A stretch of DNA of 64,000 nt from Phyto melanocephala (GCA_941918925.1 OW799235.1:42514201-42578200); one strand, 5' to 3'. Numbered from the stretch's first letter, positions 45,042 through 56,567 are shown. The notes: generated by a model not told the origin, from the letters alone. Numbers and translations are program-made.

Positions 45042-46807
45042 TTAAAAGCTGTAATTATTAACATTTCTTCTTCTAAAAACATTGTAATTAATTTCATTCT
45101 TAATATCATTTGGCATCATGTTATAAATTCTTAATCCTTTATAAAATAAAGATCTTTGCATAGCGCTGGTATAATAACATTGTAGTCTGAAATCATTCGA
45201 GTTCCGTAGACCATATGGTTGAGCATCTCCAACATATCTTAATTGCTCTATCAGGTACTCAGGTGCATTTCCCATTTTCATCTTCTGTATAAAGTTGATT
45301 GTGTTGTACTGCAGTCTTTGGCGTATGTTCAACCACTTTACGAGTGTCAAGCATAAACCTTATTGACGTAAATCTGTTGAATTTAAGTATCGAGTGCATT
45401 GCTTTATTTTGTAATTTTTGGAGCCTAGTTATCTGTTGATCTGAGCAGCATGTGTATAGTGACCCGTATTCGAAATGTGGTTTTAAAATCGAATTATATA
45501 TGTAATTGACACTTTGTTTCTTAAACGTTTAAAAAATGCGATTTTTTTTACCAATTTTTTTTACAAATGTATTCTATATGTTCTTTGAAATTTAACTGCT
45601 GTATTCATAAAAACTATTTTAGGTTTATTGAAAGCTTATTTGACAAATGTTGCATAGAAATTTGTCAAATAAGCCTTAAATAAACCTAAAATATTTTTTA
45701 TGAATACGTCAGTAAGTGTTTATCTTTTATGAAGCCTAAGTATTTTATATTATTTACTTTTTCTATCGTTACATTATTTATTTTAAAATTTAAGTTATTT
45801 TCCATATTTATTTCCATCAGTTTAGTCTTATTTTCATTTAATTTTAGTTTGTTCATCTTTAGCCATTTATTGGTGTTATCCATATCAATTTTTAGATTAC
45901 TGTGACAAATCTCATCAGTCGAATCTTCTGTAAAAATCAGAGTATCATCAGCATAGAGTACTATTTCGCATTTTTCCAATACTTTTTCCATATCATTTAT
46001 ATATACAATGAATAGTAGAGCTCCCAAAATTGAGCCTTGAGGAACTCCATAATCATTTTCTACCATCTCTGATTTTATGTTGTTAACTTTTGTCATTTGT
46101 TTTCTATTAGTTAAGTTGGACTGAAACCACTGTAGTTCAATAACTTGAATACCATATTTATATAGCTTATTTAATAGAATGTCTCGATCAATTGTTTCAA
46201 ATGCTTTTTTAAAATCAAGGAATATGGCACCTATTTTATTATCCTTCTTTATATTTTTCCATCTGTTTATAACATAGTTTATTGCAGTTTCACACGAATA
46301 TTTTTTCCTGAAGCCTGATTGATATTTTGATAATTGTTTGTGTTTTTCCATGTATTCTTCAAGTTGGTTTTTTACTACCTTTTCAATAATTTTTTCACAT
46401 GTTTTCAGGGTGTTAATTGGTCGGTATTCTTTACAATTTAATGTATTCTTTATTTTTTCAACAGGTGTAATCATCGACTCCTTCCAATTGTTAGGAAATA
46501 TTCCAGTTTCGAGTGATTTGTTTATTATCTTAAGTAATTTCCATCCCAAAATGACCCAATTGTCTAATATCAATTTTGTATTTATTCTATTATAATCAGG
46601 TTTTTTCTTTATGTTCCAACATATATTCTTTAGTTCTTGTATATTTATTGCACGGAATTTAAATCTAAAATCTCTCACAGATATATTGTCTTCATATTGC
46701 ACATAATTTATTGAATTCCTGATTTCTTTAATACTACTTATAAAATAATGGTTAAAATTCTCAGCTATTTGCAGGGCATCCATATATTCAATTTGTCCAA
46801 ATATCAC
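45042..46807 (-). pseudogene. LINE-D ORF2, reverse transcriptase
   Basis: Minus frame 45698-46807 (369 codons) has KKPDYNRINTKLI, WKESMITPVEKIK, YRPINTLKTCEKIIEKV, KYQSGFRKKYSCETAI, FLDFKKAFETIDRDIL (motif A), YGVPQGSILGALLF, LYADDTLIF (catalytic YADD) and NIKYLGFIKDKHL. The frame is then interrupted by a MITE. Beyond it, NFKEHIEYICKK continues exactly. After further shifts the C-terminus (45042-45350) ends with YYTSAMQRSLFYKGLRIYN. Catalytic residues are intact, and no RNase H follows. Downstream frameshifts make it a pseudogene, though the RT core is well preserved. Confidence 0.85.
45596..45712. mobile_element. 117-bp palindromic MITE, TSD TAA
   Basis: CTGCTGTATTCATAAAAACT at the left pairs with the right end over about 55 bp. 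TAA flanks it (45593-45595, 45713-45715). Removing it joins KDKHL to NFKEHIEYI in LINE-D RT. Harbinger-type duplication. Confidence 0.9.
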
Positions 46808-47218
46808 AGATTTAATTTAATTTTTTGTTTTTTTTAGTACTAGGTCCTTTATTTTACACCACATTTCCTTCTGGTTACTTGTATTAGAAAATTTATTATT
46901 TATATATCTATTTTTTTCATTTTCAACTTTTACTTTATATGTATTTCGTATTATTTTATAATCGTTCCATGCCTGGTCTGTATTCTCATTAATTGCTTGC
47001 TGGTATTTAAAAACTTTTTCTCTTTTCAAAATTCTGAGTTCATTATTATACCAGTTATTACGTCTTCCTTTAAGTTTCCTCTTGCAAATAAATTTACTTA
47101 TTGCATCCTCAAAAATCGTGTCAAAATTGTGGACATATAAATTTAAATCATGTATTATATCATATTGTAATATTGCACTAATTTCATCGTTAAATCTCGA
47201 CCTATCATATTTAAAAAA
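46808..47218 (-). pseudogene. LINE-D ORF2 linker
   Basis: The linker between endonuclease and RT, with KRKLKGRRNNWYNNELRILK and EKVFKYQQAINENTDQAWND, in two frames (stop at 46817). Ordinary for the family. Confidence 0.7.
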
Positions 47219-47896
47219 TTATATTTCCGTTATCTTTTCTTGTCTATTAATATGTTTATTTATAAATATGTCTATTGATTCATGGTCTGCTATTTTGTTA
47301 TTTATATTAGTTTTTGCCACAATACTTTCATTATTTGTAATAATATAGTTTATTAAAGTTTTAGAGTTCTGTGTTATTCTTGTATATTCGCTCATTATTT
47401 GTATTAAACCGTTATCATTAAATATACTTTCTATTTTGTTTCTGTAGAAATCTTTAAGCCAGTCTATATTAAAATCTCCCGCTATTATAATATCACAACA
47501 ATTTTCGCATATTTCCTCAATGAACTCTCGAAAGTCATCGCAGAATTCCGCCTTTTGACTACTAGGAGACCTGTATACCATTACCACTATAAACGATGGT
47601 GTTTCATAACTTGCTTTATATGCGCTGCTCCAGTATTTTGTTTCTTTTATACACTCCTTAATTTTTTTTATCTTCCATTGTTTTTTAAAGTACATAATTA
47701 CCCCACCAGTTTTTGACGATTCTGACACTGTTATGTAATGATCATATTGTTTAATTTCTATCTCTGTTACATCTACTGCATTAGTAAGGTGCGTTTCAGA
47801 TAATATTATAAAATCAGGATTATTCATTTCAGCCACTATTTCCAGTTGATTTAAGTTATTTACGAGTCCCTGAATGTTAGTATATATTCCATGCAC
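47219..47896 (-). pseudogene. LINE-D ORF2, APE-type endonuclease
   Basis: 225 codons: MHGIYTNIQGLVNNLNQLEI, FIILSETHLTNAV (Glu of the active site), GGVIMYFKKQW, VVMVYRSPSSQ, DIIIAGDFNIDW (Asp and Asn) and, near the end, INNKIADHESIDIF (the DH pair). The complete set of endonuclease motifs is present, which in LINEs nick the target DNA for priming. The frame stops at 47219, just before the linker. Confidence 0.8.
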
Positions 47897-47908
47897 GTTC
47901 TTTGATTG

Positions 47909-49053
47909 TTACGCTGCTAAACCTATTCTCTTCTTCTTCAAGCAAAGTTTATTTTGATATACGGGACATTCTCGGTCATTTGTTGCATGGTTTTCATCCA
48001 GCCCCAGATTCAGTCTATGATTTTCTTTTATACAATTTACACATTTGTTTATTACCTCCTTATTACATTCCTTACTTTTATGGTCTCCATGGCATTTGTA
48101 ACATACATCATCATTTTTACATGCCACTGCTTTATGGTTAAATCCTAAACATTTAAAGCATTGTATTATATTCGTACCATCAAACACTCTACAGCTTTCC
48201 CATCCAATATTAATTTTCTGACTTGATATTATCTTTGGATATGTTTCGTTATCAATTTTTATTTTCGCATTATATATTATTCGATTATATCTCTTAGTTT
48301 CAAACAATTTTACAATCTCCATTTTACTATTTTTTAGGATATCATTTTGTTTTCTCAATTTCTCAATTAATTCTTTATCTTCCATTTTAAAGACATATCT
48401 GTTATTATTATTTGCATATCACTTTGTTTTGGAATTGTTATTTCATACTTATCGCTTACTTCATTTTGTATAGCCTCCTTTATTTTATTTCTTTCTTCTA
48501 TATTTTCACTTTGTATAACCAAAGTACCATTTTTTCTGTTTTCAACATTTTTTATTTTTAAATTAATTGGGTTTACTTTCTCGTTTAACTCGGCCTTTGT
48601 TTTGGCAACACTTTGTTTATCCTTTGGTCTCAATATTAATGGGACATTTATTGCAACATCTGGTATCGCTGTATTATTTGCTAAAGTTTGAGCATATGAT
48701 ACTTTCGGTTTGTTGTTGTTATCTTTGATTACTTTCTTTATTTCGTTACACATTTTTATATTACTTTTTTCTATTGTCTCATATATATCTTTATTTTTAT
48801 TTTCAACTTCAGTCACATTTCTAAATAATGTTTTTACTTCTTCGACATTCTTTTCACACAATTTTTGTATATTATCAATTTTTTTGAATCTTTCATTATA
48901 TCTTCTTTCTATAGCTTCCAGTAATGATTTAATTTCATTTCTTTTTAGTGAGCTTCCAAATTCATGCTTATATTCCAATAATGCTTGTTTGTTTTCATTA
49001 ACACCATCTTGGATATCTCTTATCACTAGGTCTACATTTTGAATATATTGCAT
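47909..49053 (-). pseudogene. LINE-D ORF1, gag-like with three zinc knuckles
   Basis: The minus frame opens at ATG 49053. Residues 1-130 are predicted coiled coil (many Glu/Lys/Asn heptads, NKQALLEYKHEFGSSLKR), followed by SYAQTLANN and an RRM-like middle part ending MSLKW. One frameshift near 48375 leads to 158 more codons (47909-48385) with knuckles CFKCLGFNHKAVAC, CYKCHGDHKSKEC and CVNC...HATNDREC. Such proteins package the element RNA. Only one indel disables it. Confidence 0.8.
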
Positions 49054-49140
49054 GCAATCATCACAAATATATCGAATAAAATTGTCTTTATCTATTATTT
49101 TAGCCGAATATTGATCTATACCAGCACATTTTTTTGTATA

Positions 49141-49436
49141 GTGGTAAAACTTACGTCACATGTAAGACCGATTTTAGAATATGGGTCAATTGTATGGTAT
49201 TCCTACTATAACCTACATATTGATCTTATCGAATCTGTCCAGAAACAGTTTTTGGTCTTAGAAAATTATATCGGGGATATTCTGCGCTTGCATCGTATTC
49301 ATCACGTCTTGCTTTGATTCGGCTGCCAACACTAAAAAATCGATGAATAATGCTTAACGTTTCATTTCTCGTAAATCTTTTAAATGGAAATGTGTCATCC
49401 GATTTTCTTTTAAGTAATATATCATTGAATGTTCCT
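49141..49436 (+). pseudogene. LINE-C piece 3, RT C-terminus
   Basis: KLTSHVRPILEYGSIVWYSY, IESVQKQFLVL, SYSSRLALIRLPTLKNR and LLNGNVSSDFLLSNISLNVP, the thumb and tail of a Jockey-type RT. It follows directly from the LINE-C piece ending at 44151 (FITKRLFT) once LINE-D is removed. Stops and shifts present. Confidence 0.7.
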
Positions 49437-49439
49437 TAA

Positions 49440-51283
49440 CGGACACTACGTTTGTTTGTTCCTGTAAATATTCCGGTGCTTCTCCTTGTTTCTGTTTTTG
49501 TATAAAATTCAGTGTTGAGTGTAAGCCTGTCTTATGTTTAGCTTTTTTAGGTATTTATGCATAAAGTTGATTTATGTGTATTTGTTGCATTTTAATATGG
49601 TTCGCATTGCTCTATTCTAAAGCTTTTGTAGTCGATCTTTCTGTTGTGTAGTGCAGCATGAATATAAAATTGTAGACCGAATTCGAAATGCAGTTTTATT
49701 ATAGTATTGTATATATAAAAATTTTTTTACCATTATAATCAATGTGTGTTTTAAATTTCAATTATGTCAATAATAAATGTTAAATATTTTATGTAATCCA
49801 CTTTTTCTATCACTTGAATATTTATTTTAAAAACTTGATTACCGTTTGTTTTTATTTCTAATATTTTCATATTGTTTTCGTTCAATTTAAGTTTGTTCAT
49901 TTTCAACCATGTTAACATTTTTATATCTTGTGATATTATAGTAGCGTTGTAGATTCAATTCAGCTTCTGCAAAAATAAGCGTATCATCGGCGTATAGAAT
50001 TATTTCGCATTTATCCAATATTTGTGGCAAATCATTTATATATATTATAAATAATAATAAAGCTTCCAGAATTAAGCCTTATGGTATCCCTACTTGTTAG
50101 TAATTGAATTAGATTGCATATTGTTTACTTCTGTTATTTGTTTCCTATCCTTCATAAATGATTCAAATAGTTGCAATATAGTTTTTGTAAAATATGCATG
50201 TCAATAGTTTCAAAGGCTCTTTTTATACCCTTCACACAGTGAAAAAGGGTATATATAGGTTTGTCATTCCGTGTGAAATTTCTACAATTTTCATTTCCGA
50301 CCCCATAAAGTATATATTTTCTGAAAGCTTATGAATAGGGGAGTCGATTAAGCTCTGTCAGTCTGTCCGTGTGTATGTTGAAATCAACTTTTTGAAACAA
50401 CTGAGATATGAGCAAAAACACACAACCACCTCGATTTTTTTTTCACAAAAACAACATTACAACAACAACATACATACATACAAACGTGTATACTGGTTAG
50501 AGAAAACGTGGCATCGAATCCCAGCTGAGCCAAAAAAAATTTTTTTTAATTTTTTTAAAATTTTTTTTATATATTTTTTTATTTTTTATTTTTTATTTAA
50601 TATATTATTTATATTTTTATTATTTTTTTTATTATTTTTTTTTTAAATTTTTTTTTATTTTTTTTTTTTCGTTTTATATATATTATATATAATAATTTTT
50701 TTTTTTAAATTTTTTTTTTTAAATTTTTTTTTTAAATTTTTTTTTATTTTTTTGTTTTTTTTTGTTTTTTTAACATACATACGAGAATTTATAATTTTAC
50801 AATGGGATGTTTTTATATATGTATGTACGTATTTCATATGGGATGAATGGTGACACAAACTACTGTTATTGCATGACTACACGTTGTGAAGGGTATATAA
50901 GATTCGGCACGGCCGAATATAGCACTTTTACTTGTTAAATCAAGGAATATGCCAATAATTTAATTATTTTTTTTCAACTTTTACAGAACCTATTAATAAC
51001 GTAGTTCACTGCTGGCCGCATGGGAAATTCTTTCTAAATCCTGATCGTAGTTGCCATTAAAGATTTCCAGTTTTCCGGAAATATACCAGTTTCTAAAGAT
51101 TTGTTTATTTTATCAAGCATTTTTTTTTTATTACATATTACTTTTAAATTTTCTTATGTTATTACACAAAATTTTAATTGGGAACTTATCATAGATACTG
51201 TTTCGAGTATATTGCACATTGTTTTTCTCTCTTATTGATTTTACACTATTAAAATATTTGTTAAAATATTCAGCTAGAAGAAT
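49440..51283 (-). pseudogene. LINE-E RT part, close relative of LINE-D
   Basis: The minus strand follows LINE-D closely in wording but with many stops: KQGEAPEYLQEQ near 49460, ILYADDTLIF (about 50000, catalytic YADD preserved), NMQSNSIT, and at 50170-50220 the KAFETID region. There it is interrupted by a 710-bp mini-me/HINE-like element, whose borders are fixed by comparison with LINE-D at 46195. The copia element (51284-63368) then interrupts it and its endonuclease resumes at 63791. Confidence 0.75.
50225..50934 (+). mobile_element. Complete mini-me/HINE-like element, 710 bp
   Basis: ATACCCTTCACACAG to GCACTTTTACTTG, with hairpin TTCGGCACGGCCGAA 20 bp from the end and a 200-bp A/T tract inside. 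The uninterrupted site in LINE-D (..CTTTTTTAAAATCAAGG..) against this one (..CTCTTTTT|element|TTAAATCAAGG) shows insertion into a T-run with at most a 2-nt duplication. Confidence 0.8.
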
Positions 51284-51335
51284 TGTCTTAGGATAAAATG
51301 CAACCGTGCAACGTGAATGTTTTTACATTCCTTTT

Positions 51336-52055
51336 TACTCTATACGTTGACAGTCAGGCGGCGCTCAAGGCCTTGAAGGGACATTATGTCAAGTCTAGAT
51401 TGGTTGAGAAGTGTAGGAGGGCACTCAATAGGATCATGAACCTCTTCGATGTCAGACTGTATTGGGTACCAGGGCACAATGGAATCGTCGGCAATGAAAT
51501 TGCTGACGAACTTGCGCGCGGTGGATCGGCATTGGTTTCGACGAGCGAAGAGGACATGGTGAGACCTCCGTTAGGATACTATTTTGGGCGTATCAGGGCG
51601 TGGGTATCTGACAGGACCGATATGGCGTGGAGGGACAGAAGAGATTGCAGGGTGTCAAGGGCTTTATGGTGGAACACATTGTCTGTCACTGCCCAAGGCT
51701 ACATAATCACAGGCTAAAGTGGTTAGGTAAACGATTCCACGATGAGTTGGGTGATGTTTCAAAGTGCAAGCTGGGGAATATTATCGGATTCATCATGGGG
51801 ATCGGGTGGCTGGTGAACATGAAATGGGGCTCGTAGAGAATATGTTTTTCTTTCTTCTACTTTATTTCCTACTAACTCTTTTTTATTTTTATTATTTTCT
51901 CTTATTATTTTCTCTTGTACTATATCTTTGGAAACTTTCTCTCTCTCTTTTCTATCCTTGATACATGAAAGGGTAACGCAATGGACCTTATTGGTCTCCG
52001 AGTGTGGGTGTAGGAGGCAGATACTGCTTTCTGCATCCCCCTTTCCTACCTACCT
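51336..52055 (+). pseudogene. 5'-truncated I-type LINE, RNase H tail
   Basis: TSD ACATTCCTTTT (51325-51335, 52056-52066). Coding reads YVDSQAALKALKGHYV, LYWVPGHNGIVGNEIADELA (RNase H end with His and Asp) and, in another frame, HIVCHCPRLHNHRLKWLG, the C-terminal Cys/His motif that follows RNase H in I/R1-type LINEs. The part between is deleted. The 3' tail is CCTACCTACCT. Confidence 0.85.
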
Positions 52056-52099
52056 ACATTCCTTTTCTTTACTTATTTTATCAACCAATATACAATATA

Positions 52100-52659
52100 A
52101 GTTAACATAGTTAGCACATATAGATTGCATATTTTTACGGTTCTGCATTTAATACACTAGTTTTATTTGTTTAAAAAATTGCACAACTTTAACGTGTCAA
52201 ATATCCAGACGCTACGTTTGCTATTTTTGTGGAAAGCAAACCTCATGAGTGCATGGCTCAAAGCGATTGGTTGATTCGATGAAAAAGTTATGATGTGTTG
52301 TTTGCAAGCTAAGCAAAAAGTTGTTGGTTTCTTTGGGTATTAAAATGTTAATTGGACAGAAAAATAGTCAGTCAGTATTTTGGATTCGAGTCCACATAGT
52401 GGAATAAATTAAGTGAGCCCACGTAATGGGATAAATTAAGTTGTAATTGTGGAATAAATAAGGTCGTAATTGTGAAATAAATTAAGTTGTAATTGTGAAC
52501 TAAATTAAGTTGTAATTGTGAACTAATAAGCTAATAAATTAAAATTTGTGAACTTAAACTAATCGGAATGTTGTACCGTGTAATAAGTGAATTAATAAAC
52601 ATATGCTATAAAGAAAGTATAATCGTGTACCATCACTGAAGAAGGGAAAAAGGTAAACT
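52100..52659 (+). repeat. Errantivirus 5' LTR
   Basis: 560 bp. Holds tandem AATTAAGTTGTAATTGTGAA units near 52430-52520 and AATAAA near 52590. Followed by the primer-binding site (52659 onward). Confidence 0.9.
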
Positions 52660-52996
52660 GGCGCCCAACTAACTGATCGAACCCACGAAAAATTCACATA
52701 GTGAATCCTTAAAATTTTTTTTTTTGAAGGAAAAATCAGTTCACATAGTGAATCCTTAGACTCATTCATAAAGCGAACTTTTATAAAAGAAAGAAAAAGA
52801 AGAAACATTTTTTGAGAAACCTGTGGGAAATATGCAGTGTTAAAATTTTTTAACAAGACCTTTAAGTTGCAAAATAAAACATAAAGTAAAAAACACTCGC
52901 TGATAAAACTTTGAACAAGTAAACAAAGACTTATAAAATAATTTTAAATAAAACCGAACAAGAGATCTTTTGAAATACTAAAAGCAAACATTTGAA

Positions 52997-53224
52997 GTGT
53001 ATCTCTACACACCAGGAGCAGTAGAAACAACGCTAGAGAAAATTTTAATGGTAATCAAAAATCAAGTCATCTTTAACCAGATAAAAACAACTGCAATAAG
53101 CTCCAAAATAAAGAAAATTCATCAGCAGCAGCCAAAGGAGGAAAATTCAGAACGAATGCTGGAGGTTCCATCTCCGCCAATAGAACCCGAATATCAGACC
53201 ACTATTATGATAAGTTTAATGTAA
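52997..53224 (+). other. Short ORF in errantivirus leader, uncertain
   Basis: 75 codons, lysine/glutamine-rich, no recognised domain. It may be remnant gag or leader sequence. No function assigned. Confidence 0.25.
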
Positions 53225-53579
53225 GTGTTTTACAATTAAGATCAAATATGAATAAATTTTTCGAATTACCCTTTTTAAGTCTTAAGTAAAATAAATTATA
53301 ATAACAGTAGTTTTATCCCAAAATTTGAATAGAAAAAAAGAGAACAAGTCAAAAATCTTGTGAAAATTGATTTTGCCTTAAAACTAGAATTTTTCTAAAA
53401 ATACATTTTTTCTAGAAATAGAATTTCTTCCTACCGAAATTAAGGTTTTTTTTTTAAAAAAAGAAAAAAAAAGAGAGAAAAACGGGTTTTTTTTCTAAAT
53501 CGAATTCTAATTAATAGATATATTAGAATAAGTAAGAAAACAACATTGTGTGTTCCAATTTTGAAATCCTTTTTAATCA

Positions 53580-54281
53580 AATTTAATCAAATTTCCAAAA
53601 ATTAAAATACTATGTAGTAAAAAACAAATCTATCCTGTTGTTCATAACAATAGAATCTTATCTTTTGAAAGTAATGAAGTTGCAAATTGTAATAATGAAT
53701 ATGTAATGCTAACCAATTGTAAAAAGAAATCCACAATTGCATTTTGCCAAAGACAAAACAGGGTAGGAAATGTTTGTCTTAATAGCTTGCTAAACAATTA
53801 CACGGCTACTTGCGATACGCTTTCGGCACACAATGTGCCACCTATTTCAGAAATTGACGATGGAATCATTGTTATTAACGATCGCTCTTTCAAACTTTTT
53901 GACAAAAACGAAACTAAACTTGTGCAAAAGGGCACCTTCCTAATAACATTTGAGAGCGAGATATTAATCAACTCCTCGAAGTTTGAAAACCTCCGTAGGA
54001 TCGTTTTCCGAAGCCCAGAAACTCCCAAAGCCCACTCAATAAGCCTTGCTGATCATACAGCCATTCTATCACTCCCATATTTGCACGAACTAAACATTGA
54101 AAATAGAGAACATATTTCCCACTTATACTTCAAAGTTAGAGGAACCTGCTACGTCTCCGCCTCTCTTTTTACTCTAATTTTAGTAACTTGCGCCGCATAT
54201 TATTGCATAAAAAAGCGGCGTACATTGGAAATTCGAAACGTTCTTCAAAACTACGATCAGACGGGGACGTCTGCATCTTAA
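53580..54281 (+). pseudogene. Errantivirus env, C-terminal part
   Basis: Open from about 53580 (first ATG 53706) to the stop at 54281. Landmarks are two CxxxxxCxxCxxx-type cysteine clusters, a GTFLITFES strand and a C-terminal membrane segment (residues about 150-170 from the 53706 ATG) followed by basic KKRR and a short cytoplasmic tail. The layout and wording match the envelope glycoprotein of insect gypsy-group elements. The N-terminal half with signal peptide and furin-like site is not present, so no functional envelope is encoded. Confidence 0.75.
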
Positions 54282-54292
54282 AGGGGGGGAGT

Positions 54293-54852
54293 AGTTAACA
54301 TAGTTAGCACATATAGATTGCATATTTTTACGGTTCTGCATTTAATACACTAGTTTTATTTGTTTAAAAAATTGCACAACTTTAACGTGTTAAATATCCA
54401 GACGCTACTTTTGCTATTTTTGTGGAAAGCAAACCTCATGAGTGCATGGCTCAACGCGATTGGTTGATTCGATGAAAAAGTTATGATGTGTTGTTTGCAA
54501 GCTAAGCAAAAAGTTGTTGGTTTCTTTGGGTATTAAAATGTTAATTGGACAGACAAATAGTCAGTCAGTATTTTGGATTCGAGTCCACATAGTGGAATAA
54601 ATTAAGTGAGCCCACGTAATGGGATAAATTAAGTTGTAATTGTGGAATAAATTAAGTTGTAATTGTGAAATAAATTAAGTTGTAATTGTGAACTAAATTA
54701 AGTTGTAATTGTGAACTAATAAGCTAATAAATTAAAATTTGTGAACTTAAACTAATCGGAATGTTGTACCGTGTAATAAGTGAATTAATAAATATATGCT
54801 ATAAAGAAAGTATAATCGTGTACCATCACTGAAGAAGGGAAAAAGGTAAACT
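54293..54852 (+). repeat. Errantivirus 3' LTR
   Basis: 560 bp, nearly identical to LTR 1 (about 98 percent by eye). Confidence 0.9.
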
Positions 54853-54991
54853 TATATGCGCATTTGAATTGCATTACTTTTTATAGTCTTAATCGTATTT
54901 TAAGCTTCGTCAAGAACAGACGGAATAAATAAACGTTACATATATTCACTCACTGACTTTTAATCTAATTTACTGCGACGTAAATTCAACA

Positions 54992-55005
54992 GGTTATGGG
55001 CCCAG
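54992..55005 (+). promoter_or_regulatory. Copia primer-binding site (initiator Met tRNA)
   Basis: GGTTATGGGCCCAG directly follows the 5' LTR end CAACA. It is the sequence used by copia-group elements to pair with an internal part of initiator-Met tRNA. Confidence 0.85.
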
Positions 55006-55013
55006 CAGCCAAG

Positions 55014-55586
55014 TCTAGATTCTAAAACATCTGCAGATGCATGGAAAAAATTAGAGGATATACATCAACCAAAGGGACCAATACAGAAAGTGTGCTTATA
55101 TAAACGGTTATTAGGGTGCATATACCTGAAGGAGGTAATATGGTACAACATTTAAAAACGTTTACTGAGACTACTGAAAAACTTGCCGAAGCCGGAATTG
55201 AAATTCAAGAAGAATTACTGGTAATAATGCTGTTAGGAAGCTTGTCCAAGGAATACGACCATTTTGTCATCGCTATGGAAACACGTGATTTATTGCCAGA
55301 TTTAAGTTTTCTCAAACAGAAATTGATGGAAGAAGCAGAAAGGAGAAAAGAGAAAATTGAGGAGGAAACAACGCATCAACAACAAGCATTTAACGTACGC
55401 ACACAAAAACAGAGTAAGCCAAGTAACGGAAACAAGATCAAAAAGAAATTCAAAGGCAAATGTTTTAATTGTGGCGCAATTGGCCATTTTGCAAGTCAGT
55501 GCAAAGCAGAAAAGAAGAATCAAATATATGAGCAGAAACAATTTGCATTAACGATGTTAGCAGCAGCGCAGTCAGCGACAATGTAG
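55014..55586 (+). pseudogene. Copia gag, N-terminus deleted
   Basis: TSADAWKKLEDIHQPKGPIQ joins the primer site almost directly, so the first part of gag is missing. A shift near 55112 leads to the open frame 55116-55586: NMVQHLKTFTETTEKL, LVIMLLGSLSKEYDHFVIAM and the zinc knuckle CFNCGAIGHFASQC (CX2CX4HX4C). The frame ends at TAG 55584 exactly between gag and protease, with the same frame open beyond. Confidence 0.8.
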
Positions 55587-56567
55587 AATGCTTGGTATTT
55601 AGACTGCGGCGCTACATCGCATATGTGTGCGAACAAGGAAAGTTTTATTCGATTTTATGATCACAATGAAGAAGTAAGGCTGGCCAGTGACAAAATTTTA
55701 TCTACAAAGGGCAAAGGTGATGTACTCTTCCGATATAAAAATTATGATTTAACTTTTGAAAATACATTGTATTCTCCCGAATTGCAGGGAAACTTCCTCT
55801 CAGTTAGTAAGATTGTCGATAAGGGTTTAGTCGTTATTTTTGAGGCTCAACGTGCAACTGTCAAGAAACGAGATGGTGAAATTCTTTTAGAGGCAAAAAG
55901 AGATGGTGATTTGTTTGTGGTGAATAAGCCAATGGAAAAAGTTTTTGCTATTGATAGCATCGAACAAACTTGGCACAACAGATTTGGACATCTAAATTAC
56001 GGCAGTTTGCGTGATCTAAGTATGAAAGGTATGGTTACGAACCTGAATATTGGAAACAATATCAACAAAACACCAAATTGTCATACTTGCATGAAGAGCA
56101 AAATACACACTTTACCATTTCCAAAAGAAAGTAAGAACATCGCATTAAATGTATTAGACGTAGTTCACTCGGACGTATGTGGCCCATTCAGAGTTAATTC
56201 TGTTGGTGGTGCGAAATACTTCATTACTTTTATAGATGATAGATCTAGAATGATATTTGTATTTTTTATGAAGGCAAAAAGCGAGGCTTTAGAAAAATTT
56301 AAAATTTTTAAGAAAATGGTTGAAAATGAGATGAACTCTAAAATCAAAGTACTACGAACGGATAATGGTAAGGAATACATTAATAGTGAATTTGAAGCAT
56401 ATTTAATGCAGTATGGCATTCAACGGCAATTAATAGTGCCATACACACCGCAGCAAAATGGTGTTGCCGAGCGCTGTAACAGAACATTAGTAGAAATGAG
56501 TCGTTCGATGTTAGTCCATTCTGGTGTCCAAGAGAGTTTATGGGCTGAAGCAATAAATACGCAATAG
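55587..56567 (+). pseudogene. Copia protease and integrase
   Basis: In frame with gag after one TAG. Protease box YLDCGATSHM has Cys where Ser is usual (D-S-G). The GAG-pre-integrase zinc domain reads WHNRFGHLNYGSL and CHTCMKSK (HHCC). The integrase core has VHSDVCGPF (Asp), RTDNGKEY (Asp) and QQNGVAERCNRT (Glu), a complete D-D-E set. The frame stops at 56565, where a few bases are missing, and resumes in the next frame as RCPTKKLNEKTPYESW. Confidence 0.85.

Larger units (their letters stand above)
44152..49139 (-). mobile_element. LINE-D, near full length
   Basis: A minus-strand LINE with ORF1 (47909-49053), ORF2 endonuclease (47219-47896) and RT (45042-46807). Its 3' end carries an (AAT)n tail, seen as (ATT)n at 44152-44172 on the plus strand. 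A Helitron (44204-44990) lies in its 3'UTR and a 117-bp MITE (45596-45712) in its RT. It was inserted into plus-strand LINE-C, which resumes at 49141. The target duplication is short and unclear (TTTAC/CTTAC). Confidence 0.8.
52100..54852 (+). mobile_element. Errantivirus deletion derivative, env only, TSD TATA
   Basis: Two 560-bp LTRs (52100-52659, 54293-54852) start AGTTAACATAGTTAGCACAT and end GGTAAACT, differing at roughly nine positions. TATA is duplicated (52096-52099, 54853-54856), the target preferred by gypsy-group errantiviruses. A primer site of TGGCGCCCAAC type follows LTR 1, and a purine tract (AAAGGGGGGGAGT) precedes LTR 2. gag and pol are absent. Only env-region sequence lies between. 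Confidence 0.9.
51284..54991 (+). repeat. Copia 5' LTR, interrupted twice
   Basis: Pieces 51284-51335, 52067-52099 and 54857-54991 add up to the 3' LTR sequence (63149-63368) with a few substitutions. Interruptions are the LINE 51336-52055 and the errantivirus 52100-54852. Confidence 0.9.

Noticed and set aside
46338..49042. Plus-strand hydrophobic frames opposite LINE-D
   Set aside because: Antisense of AT-rich LINE coding sequence; Phe/Leu/Ile-rich by composition.
50371..50858. Phe-rich and Lys-rich frames
   Set aside because: Low-complexity A/T tract inside a mini-me/HINE-like element.
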